Shown in pieces: positions 1 through 4,212 of a DNA stretch of 12,612 bases; position 1 is the first letter of the stretch; each line of letters starts with the position of its first letter. The DNA is taken from positions 1 to 12,612 of the forward strand of contig DATHVR010000020.1 in NCBI GenBank assembly GCA_035461175.1, in the 5' to 3' direction. Made by a program: the position numbers and the translations under genes. The notes under the pieces were generated by a model that was given only the letters and a program-made list of their open reading frames with translations, ran no database searches and was not told where the DNA came from. The DNA is from DATHVR01 sp035461175 (GTDB lineage: Bacteria; Actinomycetota; Acidimicrobiia; Spongiisociales; ZC4RG35).

Positions 1-21
1 GCCGCCCCGTGTCGGGGCGGC
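1..21 (-). terminator. Hairpin terminator after tRNA-His
   Basis: A perfect 9-bp stem (GCCGCCCCG at 1-9 with CGGGGCGGC at 13-21) closes a 3-nt loop. It lies 6 nt past the encoded CCA of the minus-strand tRNA-His, so it is well placed to end that transcript. Any U-tract would lie outside the window, so intrinsic termination is inferred. Confidence 0.6.
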
Positions 22-27
22 GGCGAG

Positions 28-106
28 TGGGGTGACCGAGGGGACTTGAACCCCCGACCTCCAGGGCCACAACCTGGCGCTCTAACCGGGCTGAGCTACG
101 GCCACC
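28..106 (-). tRNA. tRNA-His (GTG)
   Basis: The minus strand folds as a full cloverleaf. The acceptor GTGGCCG (105-99) pairs with CGGTCAC (38-32) with one G-U. The D stem is GCTC/GAGC, the anticodon stem CCAGG/CCTGG holds loop TTGTGGC, and the T loop is TTCAAGT. The anticodon is GTG. The tRNA-His identity base G-1 (c106 on the plus strand) faces C73, and CCA is encoded (30-28). Confidence 0.96.
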
Positions 107-122
107 ACGTTGGGATGAGGTA

Positions 123-128
123 AGTCTA
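123..128 (-). promoter_or_regulatory. Putative -10 box of tRNA-His
   Basis: TAGACT on the minus strand, about 16 nt before tRNA position -1. The element with its flank (CCCTTAGACTT) recurs exactly 102 bp upstream, in front of the tRNA-His pseudogene, which supports it being the promoter core. No convincing -35 hexamer is visible. Confidence 0.45.
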
Positions 129-154
129 AGGGTTTGCCAGAACCGCGGCGAAAG

Positions 155-211
155 GATCTCCAGGCCACACTCCACCGACTGCTCCAACCGGGCTGAGCTA
201 CGGCCACCACG
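155..211 (-). pseudogene. tRNA-His pseudogene (5' half retained)
   Basis: Positions 181-211 match 79-109 of the intact tRNA-His locus at 30 of 31 bases, covering G-1, the 5' acceptor strand and the D arm. Similarity continues weakly through a damaged anticodon arm (GTGGCCTGGAG versus GTGGCCCTGGAG) and then stops. The T arm and 3' acceptor strand are missing, so no functional tRNA can form. The copy sits at an exact 102-bp offset together with its own TAGACT box (225-230), so promoter and 5' half were duplicated as one unit. Confidence 0.8.
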
Positions 212-224
212 CGGATATCAACAA

Positions 225-230
225 AGTCTA
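225..230 (-). promoter_or_regulatory. Duplicated -10 box upstream of tRNA-His pseudogene
   Basis: TAGACT on the minus strand in the context CCCTTAGACTT, identical to the box of the intact tRNA-His 102 bp away. If active, it would transcribe the pseudogene and read through into tRNA-His, giving that tRNA a second promoter. Confidence 0.35.
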
Positions 231-258
231 AGGGCTACCGCGTCTCGGTACGAACGGG

Positions 259-328
259 TAGCGGGTGGTGGGTGGTGAGCTATGAGTGGTGGCTGGTGGG
301 TCGTGGTGGTAGGTGGTAGGTGGTAGAT
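259..328. repeat. GGT-rich low-complexity tract with 7-bp tandem units
   Basis: About 70 bp built mostly from GGTGG and GGTGGT words. It includes three perfect copies of GGTGGTA (305-311, 312-318, 319-325). It lies downstream of the LLM oxidoreductase gene and upstream of the tRNA-His pseudogene. The rest of the gap 212-330 shows no gene. Confidence 0.7.
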
Positions 329-330
329 GT

Positions 331-351
331 GGCCCCGGCTAGTACGGGGCC
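331..351 (-). terminator. Hairpin at the end of the LLM oxidoreductase gene
   Basis: A perfect 7-bp stem (GGCCCCG 331-337 with CGGGGCC 345-351) has a 7-nt loop that contains the TAG stop codon of the minus-strand gene. There is no U-run, so it may be a terminator or a 3'-end stabilising hairpin. Confidence 0.4.
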
Positions 352-1124
352 TGTTGGATTTGTTGGAGGGCTTCCGTCCTGGTGGTTCCGGGCATCAGTT
401 CAGGGATGGCCCAGGTGGCCCCGGCCGCGGCGAGGCGGTCGGGACTCGGATGTTCGCCTCCCGTGAGGACGACATCGGTCTCACCGGGCGCGAACTCCCC
501 CCGCTCCAGGACGTCGGTGACGTGGGCGGGCGACCACACGGACTCCCCGACAATGGCCACGCCCTCAAGTTCGTGCCGACGTGCCCGTCGGGGACCGGCA
601 CCGACTCCCGTGCGCCCTGCTACCCAGATCGGGAAGCGGGGTCGGCGGCGGGTGGGGATCGTCGTTCGACGACCGGCCGATTCCACAACTGCACCGGTGA
701 GGGCCTGAACCAGAAAGTCGATCCCGGCATCGAGAGCCTGAGCTCGAGATCTAGCGGTGTCGCGTGGCTCATCGAAGGTGGAGTATTCCCCGTAGCCGTC
801 ATGGCCGAGTCCCAGACCGAGGATCAAACGGCCGTCGGCAAGGCGGTCGAGGGTGGCCGCCTGCTGCGCCAGAACCTGGGGGCGACGGCGCGGGAGTGGT
901 GTCACGAGGGTGCCGATGGCGATCTGATCGGTGGCAACGGCCACCGCAGCCAGCGTCACCCACGGGTCGGCGAAGGGCTCACCCGTGCGGTTCCACAGGT
1001 GGTCCCACACGAAGAAGCCGTCCCAGCCGGCCGCCTCGGCGCTGACGGCCAGCTCGGCCACGGCGACGGGCTCGGACAGTTCTGCGCTCAACGATGTCGA
1101 GATACCCCACTTCAACCGGCTCAC
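339..1124 (-). CDS. LLM-class flavin-dependent oxidoreductase
   Basis: A luciferase-like monooxygenase (bacterial luciferase family), which uses FMN or F420 in a TIM barrel; the substrate cannot be told from sequence. Family features are the N-terminal KWGISTSL strand, AEAAGWDGFFVWDHLW, the block DPWVTLAAVAVATDQIAIGT ahead of LVTPLPRRRPQVLAQQAATLD, and LADGRLILGLGLG. The C-terminal part (FPIWVAGRTG onward) is short but complete, and 261 aa is at the small end of the family. I chose GTG at 1124 because family similarity begins right there; an in-frame GTG at 1160 would add 12 residues. Neither start has a clear Shine-Dalgarno. The gene follows a winged-helix regulator gene on the same strand within about 45 bp, suggesting an operon. 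The stop lies in a hairpin loop. Confidence 0.85.
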   Translation of the reverse strand: MSRLKWGISTSLSAELSEPVAVAELAVSAEAAGWDGFFVWDHLWNRTGEPFADPWVTLAAVAVATDQIAIGTLVTPLPRRRPQVLAQQAATLDRLADGRLILGLGLGHDGYGEYSTFDEPRDTARSRAQALDAGIDFLVQALTGAVVESAGRRTTIPTRRRPRFPIWVAGRTGVGAGPRRARRHELEGVAIVGESVWSPAHVTDVLERGEFAPGETDVVLTGGEHPSPDRLAAAGATWAIPELMPGTTRTEALQQIQQAPY

Positions 1125-1166
1125 GACGGGACCGTAGTGGCGAAGGGAGCACGATCCCACGATCGG

Positions 1167-1455
1167 TCAGGCATCACTTTGAGCGTCCAGAATGCCCTGC
1201 ATGTCCGAGACATTGGTGTCATATGCCCTACGGCCCGACCGTGTCAGGCGGTACCAGGTGGAGCTTCCCGGCCCCTTACGCGTCTTGTTTGCCTCCGCGT
1301 AACCGGCCTCGACCAGTGTCCGCATCTGCTTCGACAGGTCGGGAGCCGTGAGGTCGAGGCGTTCCTGCAGGTAGGCGAAATCCACCTTCAGCCGCCAGGA
1401 TCGACATGATCCGAAGTCGCTTGGGAGCGTGGATCACCGGATCCAGATCATCCAC
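1167..1455 (-). pseudogene. Winged-helix transcriptional regulator, frameshifted
   Basis: Two adjacent reading frames together encode one HTH_34-like winged-helix regulator. From GTG at 1455 the first frame gives VDDLDPVIHAPKRLRIMS followed by ILAAE, the usual N-terminal helix of this family. The next frame, open from 1385 to the stop at 1167, gives VDFAYLQERL, the recognition-helix region LTAPDLSKQMRTLVEAGY and the wing TWYRLTRSGRRAY. Homologues run continuously across this junction. Joining them needs a +1 shift around base 1386, just after the GAA codon, so there is either a 1-nt insertion, a 2-nt deletion or a sequencing error. A GTG at 1385 could start a 72-aa remnant without helix 1. 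It precedes the LLM oxidoreductase and may have regulated it. Confidence 0.65.
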
Positions 1456-1493
1456 GGTCGATACGCAGACTCACCAAGCCGGCGCGCAAAACG

Positions 1494-1709
1494 CTAGTAG
1501 ATCCGATCGGCGAGGATGAAGCCGAAACCGGCGATTGCCGCGACGACTGCGCCGGCACGGGTGAATACCCACGCACCCTCCGTGGAGAAGGCCCAGACCA
1601 GGGTCGGGCCGAATATGAGGGCAGCCGCGATCCAATATCCGATCAGTACCCGTCGCAGAGGGGCCGGCATGCTGCGGAGCCGCGGGTTGACTCCGGAACG
1701 ACGGAGCAT
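1494..1709 (-). CDS. Small two-helix membrane protein, unknown function
   Basis: A 71-aa protein with a basic N-terminus and two predicted transmembrane helices, about residues 20-40 (VLIGYWIAAALIFGPTLVWAF) and 47-68 (VFTRAGAVVAAIAGFGFIL), ending DRIY. Only a short linker joins the helices, so it would be a helical hairpin in the cytoplasmic membrane. The ATG at 1667 (57 aa, starting MPAPLRR) is an equally plausible start; neither has a strong ribosome site. It lies just downstream of tRNA-Arg on the same strand. No family is recognised. A real gene is favoured by the coherent hydrophobic pattern, but the short length leaves doubt. Confidence 0.5.
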   Translation of the reverse strand: MLRRSGVNPRLRSMPAPLRRVLIGYWIAAALIFGPTLVWAFSTEGAWVFTRAGAVVAAIAGFGFILADRIY

Positions 1710-1824
1710 GACTGCATGGAGTGCCCCGATAGCGGCGGCCGCCGCGCTCCCACGAGTGACAGCAGACAGTGAAACAGGAGGCCGGACTGCCCCACGACCG
1801 GCGGGCCGTGAGGCAGGACGGTTC

Positions 1825-1901
1825 TGGCACCCCCGGAGGGACTCGAACCCCCAACCGGCGGATTAGAAGTCCACTGCTCTATCCAATTGAGCTACGGGGG
1901 C
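1825..1901 (-). tRNA. tRNA-Arg (TCT)
   Basis: Cloverleaf on the minus strand: acceptor GCCCCCG with CGGGGGT (G1-U72 wobble), D stem GCTC/GAGC, anticodon stem GGA/TCC around loop CTTCTAA, and T arm with loop TTCGAGT. The anticodon is TCT, the discriminator base is G, and CCA is encoded (1827-1825). The 5' side is followed upstream by two shortened tandem copies. Confidence 0.95.
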
Positions 1902-1920
1902 AAGGATGCCAGTCAATCGA

Positions 1921-1926
1921 ATTCTA
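1921..1926 (-). promoter_or_regulatory. Putative -10 box of tRNA-Arg
   Basis: TAGAAT on the minus strand (one mismatch from TATAAT), 19 nt before the tRNA 5' end. The corresponding place in the adjacent repeat unit reads TGGAAT. It lies in the leader segment that is itself repeated with the tRNA half. Confidence 0.4.
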
Positions 1927-1927
1927 C

Positions 1928-1977
1928 GCCCCCAAACGAAAGTCCACTGCTCACTGCGCCAATTGAGCTACGGGGGC
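1928..1977 (-). pseudogene. Mini-tRNA-like copy of tRNA-Arg (unit B)
   Basis: On the minus strand this repeats the 5' part of tRNA-Arg: GCCCCCGTAGCTCAATTGG is identical, then comes a changed D loop, the D stem closing GAGC, and AGTGGACTT. The anticodon, variable region and T arm are absent. Instead, after about 7 nt comes TGGGGGC (1934-1928), which pairs with the acceptor strand GCCCCCG over 7 bp (one G-U). The element could therefore fold as acceptor stem plus D arm only, about 50 nt. No CCA follows. It lies in a 73-bp tandem array with the intact gene and unit C. Confidence 0.75.
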
Positions 1978-2000
1978 AAGGGTGCCGCTCCGAATTCCAC

Positions 2001-2050
2001 GCCCCCTGAAGGAAGTCCACTGCTCACTGCGCGAATCGAGCTACGGGCCG
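2001..2050 (-). pseudogene. Degenerate mini-tRNA-like copy of tRNA-Arg (unit C)
   Basis: The second upstream shortened copy, offset exactly 73 bp from unit B. The D stem GCTC/GAGC and the segment GCGCAGTGAGCAGTGGACTT are retained, and AGGGGGC follows at the place of the 3' acceptor strand. The 5' acceptor strand has decayed to CGGCCCG and no longer pairs fully. It looks like an older, more eroded version of unit B. Confidence 0.65.
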
Positions 2051-2064
2051 GACCCTCCACCGTT

Positions 2065-2106
2065 TTCGCGCATGAATTGCGTGCCGTGGCGCAATTCATG
2101 CGCGAA
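2065..2106. repeat. Perfect 17-bp inverted repeat
   Basis: Arms 2065-2081 (TTCGCGCATGAATTGCG) and 2090-2106 are perfect reverse complements around an 8-nt loop. The element sits 4 bp beyond the stop codon of the minus-strand GatB/YqeY gene and before the tRNA-Arg array. It could act as its transcription terminator or mRNA-end hairpin, but neither strand shows a U-run after the stem. A dispersed palindromic repeat or protein-binding palindrome is also possible. Confidence 0.8.
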
Positions 2107-2110
2107 GGGC

Positions 2111-2437
2111 CTAGAGGTACGAGGTCAGGATGGCGACCTCGGCCCGCAATGTCTCGGCGAGGTCGGACTGGTCGAGGCGGGTGTAGAGGTCGATCGCCTT
2201 CTGCCTCTCGTTGATCTCCTCGGCCAGTAGCTCCCGAATGGCCTCGTCGTCGAGATGACGTCGGGGGACATCCTGGGAAAAGCCGACCTGATAAGAGCTC
2301 GACTCTACGACGACGGCGCCGGAATTATCGACCGACGCGATGGCGGTGCGAAGCACGACAGTCCGGGCGCGATCGCGGGCGGACATTGCGAGGCGAAGAT
2401 CGGACTGCAGCCGTTGATAGAGGTCGGCGGTTGGCAA
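2111..2437 (-). CDS. GatB/YqeY domain-containing protein
   Basis: A YqeY-family protein, related to the C-terminal tRNA-interacting domain of the GatB subunit of tRNA amidotransferase; its own function is not established. Recognisable blocks are LYQRLQSDLRLAMSARDRAR, then VVLRTAIASVDNS with the family's helical-bundle pattern, DDEAIRELLAEEINERQKAI, and the terminal ETLRAEVAILTSYL. At 108 aa it belongs to the short form of the family (long forms are about 150 aa). The start is TTG at 2437, supported by GGAG 6 nt upstream (2446-2443). That ribosome site lies only about 10 nt after the CCA end of tRNA-Gly, so the gene is probably transcribed with tRNA-Pro and tRNA-Gly. A strong inverted repeat follows its stop. 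Confidence 0.85.
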   Translation of the reverse strand: MPTADLYQRLQSDLRLAMSARDRARTVVLRTAIASVDNSGAVVVESSSYQVGFSQDVPRRHLDDEAIRELLAEEINERQKAIDLYTRLDQSDLAETLRAEVAILTSYL

Positions 2438-2456
2438 AAGGGGCTCCGAAAGGGGG

Positions 2457-2530
2457 TGGAGCGGGTGACGGGAATCGAACCCGCATAACCAGCTTGGAAG
2501 GCTGGGGCTCTACCATTGAGCTACACCCGC
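2457..2530 (-). tRNA. tRNA-Gly (TCC)
   Basis: Acceptor GCGGGTG pairs perfectly with CACCCGC. D stem GCTC/GAGC, anticodon stem CAGC/GCTG around loop CTTCCAA (anticodon TCC), T arm GCGGG-TTCGATT-CCCGT. Discriminator base T, CCA encoded at 2459-2457. It lies 23 nt after tRNA-Pro on the same strand. Confidence 0.96.
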
Positions 2531-2553
2531 AAGTGCCGGGTCAGTCTACGACG

Positions 2554-2627
2554 TCGGGCCGGTCGGACTTGAACCGACGACCTCGTGCTCCCAAAGCACG
2601 CGCGCTACCAAGCTGCGCCACGGCCCG
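2554..2627 (-). tRNA. tRNA-Pro (TGG)
   Basis: Acceptor CGGGCCG pairs perfectly with CGGCCCG. D stem GCGC/GCGC, anticodon stem GTGCT/AGCAC around loop TTTGGGA (anticodon TGG), T arm GTCGG-TTCAAGT-CCGAC, discriminator A. CCA is not encoded (ACG follows), so it must be added by a CCA-adding enzyme. Confidence 0.95.
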
Positions 2628-2637
2628 TGAAAGCCTC

Positions 2638-2665
2638 AGGGTACTCCTTCCCCGAAATCTGTCAG
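2638..2665 (-). promoter_or_regulatory. Promoter of tRNA-Pro / tRNA-Gly
   Basis: On the minus strand, -35 CTGACA (2665-2660, one mismatch from TTGACA) and -10 TACCCT (2643-2638) are separated by 16 bp. The -10 ends 10 nt before the 5' end of tRNA-Pro. It probably drives tRNA-Pro, tRNA-Gly and the GatB/YqeY gene together. Confidence 0.55.
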
Positions 2666-2687
2666 AGCCCACCCGTAGGGTGGTGTT

Positions 2688-3494
2688 ATGGGGATACCGG
2701 AGGAGACTGGGGTACCGGCGGAGACTGGGATACCGAAGGAAACAGGGGTACCGGTGGAGTTGGAGAGACGAATCGCCTCCTGGGAGGCTCTCTCTCGATG
2801 GGAACGGTCCCAGGTAGGGCGTGACCTGCGCCGGCTCGGACTCTCCTACGGCGAGATCCGCCGGCTGATCGACGTCAAGAAGAGCACTCTGGCCACCTGG
2901 TGCCGAGACATCGACCTGAGCGAGACGCAGAAACAGGCAATCCTCCAGCGGACCGGATCGCGCCGCGGCATCCCTGTGGACACCCAGTGGCGGCGGCGAG
3001 AAGAGGTCAAACGACTTCAGGAACGGGCCAGAGAGCAGGCTCGCAAGCTGCTCGATGATCCATTCTGGGTCGCCGGCGTGGTCCTCTATTGGGCCGAAGG
3101 AGGGAAGACCAACCGACGTCTCGAGTTGGCTCATACCGAACCACCCGCCTTGATCCTCTATCGGAAGTGGGCGCGGGATTTCCACCATCCCACCGCTCAG
3201 TTTCGCGCCAGCATCAACCTGCATGCCGACAACGACGAGGGCCAGGCTCGACAGTGGTGGGCGAATCGACTCGGGCTCGATCCGATCGACGACTTCACCA
3301 AGTCCTTCATCAAACCTGACGGTACGGGGCACCGAAAGAACCACCTTCCCCACGGGACCTGCCGCCTCTCTATGCGCTCGAGCACCGATGCTTGGCTGCG
3401 AACTCTGGTATGGATCGATGTGGTCCGAAAAGTCGTCATCGATTACCCTGGCCTCTGGGCCGCTGGCGCAACTGGCAGCGCAGTTGACTCTTAA
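2688..3494 (+). CDS. HTH protein with homing-endonuclease-like C-terminal domain
   Basis: A 268-aa protein of a family usually left as hypothetical. Residues 1-24 are four hexapeptide repeats (G-[IV]-P-x-E-T). Residues 35-80 carry a helix-turn-helix, with LGLSYGEIRRLIDVKK and STLATWCRDIDLS. Residues 92-122 form a basic helix. Residues 123-245 (DPFWVAGVVLYWAEGGKT, then INLHADNDEGQARQWW, then KSFIKPDGTGHRKNHLPHGT) match a domain I recall as similar in layout to LAGLIDADG homing endonucleases; DNA binding or cleavage is inferred. The last 12 residues and the TAA stop are encoded inside tRNA-Lys, so the natural C-terminus may be lost. The ATG follows AGGGTGG; a GTG at 2754 (start VELERR) is an alternative. 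It sits between opposite-strand tRNA genes, as a small mobile gene might. Confidence 0.75.
   Translation: MGIPEETGVPAETGIPKETGVPVELERRIASWEALSRWERSQVGRDLRRLGLSYGEIRRLIDVKKSTLATWCRDIDLSETQKQAILQRTGSRRGIPVDTQWRRREEVKRLQERAREQARKLLDDPFWVAGVVLYWAEGGKTNRRLELAHTEPPALILYRKWARDFHHPTAQFRASINLHADNDEGQARQWWANRLGLDPIDDFTKSFIKPDGTGHRKNHLPHGTCRLSMRSSTDAWLRTLVWIDVVRKVVIDYPGLWAAGATGSAVDS
2691..2762 (+). repeat. Four 18-bp tandem repeats
   Basis: Four in-frame units directly after the ATG of the HTH/endonuclease-like gene: 2691-2708, 2709-2726, 2727-2744 and 2745-2762, consensus GGGRTACCGRNGGARACW. They encode GIPEET, GVPAET, GIPKET and the diverged GVPVEL. Copy number could vary without changing the frame. 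Confidence 0.85.
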
Positions 3495-3529
3495 TCAAAC
3501 GGTTCCGGGTTCGAGTCCCGGGCGGCCCA
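3457..3529 (+). tRNA. tRNA-Lys (CTT)
   Basis: Acceptor GGGCCGC pairs perfectly with GCGGCCC. D stem GCGC/GCGC, anticodon stem TTGA/TCAA around loop CTCTTAA (anticodon CTT), T arm CCGGG-TTCGAGT-CCCGG, discriminator A. CCA is not encoded. The first 38 nt are also the last codons and stop of the preceding protein gene. Confidence 0.95.
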
Positions 3530-3540
3530 CTTACTCGCCT

Positions 3541-3624
3541 GCGGGTGTGGCGGAACTGGAAGACGCGCCAGGTTTAGGTCCTGGTGAGCGAAAGCTCTTG
3601 GAGGTTCGAGTCCTCTCGCCCGCA
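3541..3624 (+). tRNA. tRNA-Leu (TAG)
   Basis: A class II tRNA: acceptor GCGGGTG with CGCCCGC (one T-G pair), anticodon stem CCAGG/CCTGG around loop TTTAGGT (anticodon TAG), a long variable arm GAGC-GAAA-GCTC, and T loop TTCGAGT. Discriminator A; CC is followed by G, so full CCA is not encoded. It starts 11 nt after tRNA-Lys and ends 6 nt before the convergent rdgB stop. Confidence 0.96.
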
Positions 3625-3630
3625 CCGCAA

Positions 3631-4212
3631 CTAGGCAGACCGCAGCCACTCTCCCAGCCGCTGCAGGGCCACCGCCCGGTGCGAGAGTCGGTTCTTCGCC
3701 TCCACTCCCATCTCGGCGAAGGTGACCCCGCCCACTTCGAACACCGGGTCGTAGCCGAATCCACCACTCCCCCGCCGCTCCTCGCCGATCCGTCCTTGGA
3801 TCGACCCTTCGGCGGTGTGATAGGAGCCATCGAGAAACACCAGGGCCACGACGGTGACGAACCGGGCCGAGCGATCCGAGGCCCCGCCCAACTCGGAGAG
3901 CAGCCTGTCGATGTTGTCGTCGTAGGTGGCATCGGGGCCGGCATAGCGAGCCGTGTGGACGCCGGGCCTCCCGCCGAGAGCAGCCACCTCGAGACCGGTG
4001 TCGTCGGCGAGGGCGGGGAAGCCGGTCGCCTCGACCACCGCCCGAGCCTTCAATAGGGCATTCGCCTCCAGCGTCTCGCCGGTCTCGTCGACTTCGTCCC
4101 ACTCACCGTCCGCCACCACTTCGTCCACCAGGTCCCAACCGGCGATGATCTGGCGAATCTCGTCGACTTTCCCCCGGTTGCGGGTGGCCAGCACCAGACG
4201 GGGGATCCTCAC
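3631..4212 (-). CDS. rdgB: XTP/dITP diphosphatase (RdgB/HAM1 family)
   Basis: Hydrolyses non-canonical purine nucleoside triphosphates (dITP, XTP, ITP) to monophosphate and pyrophosphate, keeping them out of DNA and RNA. At 193 aa it has the usual length. Visible family motifs are the N-terminal nucleotide-binding LATRNRGKVDEI, then ETLEANALLKARA, the core ALADDTGLEVAALGGRPGV with TARYAG, GFGYDPVF and the C-terminal NRLSHRAVAL. The start is GTG at 4212, overlapping the rph TGA as GTGA, so translation is probably coupled. It is the last gene of the pdxH - MBL - rph - rdgB operon and converges on tRNA-Leu with a 6-bp gap and no evident terminator. Confidence 0.96.
   Translation of the reverse strand: MRIPRLVLATRNRGKVDEIRQIIAGWDLVDEVVADGEWDEVDETGETLEANALLKARAVVEATGFPALADDTGLEVAALGGRPGVHTARYAGPDATYDDNIDRLLSELGGASDRSARFVTVVALVFLDGSYHTAEGSIQGRIGEERRGSGGFGYDPVFEVGGVTFAEMGVEAKNRLSHRAVALQRLGEWLRSA

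Noticed and set aside
155..211. Phage or island attachment site at tRNA-His
   Set aside because: Attachment duplications usually restore the tRNA 3' end. Here the 5' half and promoter are copied, and no integrase is present in the window.
327..1409. 360-codon plus-strand open frame opposite the LLM oxidoreductase
   Set aside because: Its composition is low-complexity Gly/Arg/Pro and it mirrors a recognisable flavin oxidoreductase on the other strand.
1861..2050. CRISPR array
   Set aside because: The regular 73-bp spacing comes from tRNA-Arg 5' sequence; there are no unique spacers of constant length and no cas genes.
2541..3353. 270-codon minus-strand open frame containing RYPSLLRYP repeats
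   Set aside because: The repeats are the reverse reading of the 18-bp tandem repeat, and the frame also runs through tRNA-Pro. The plus-strand protein has family motifs; this one has none.
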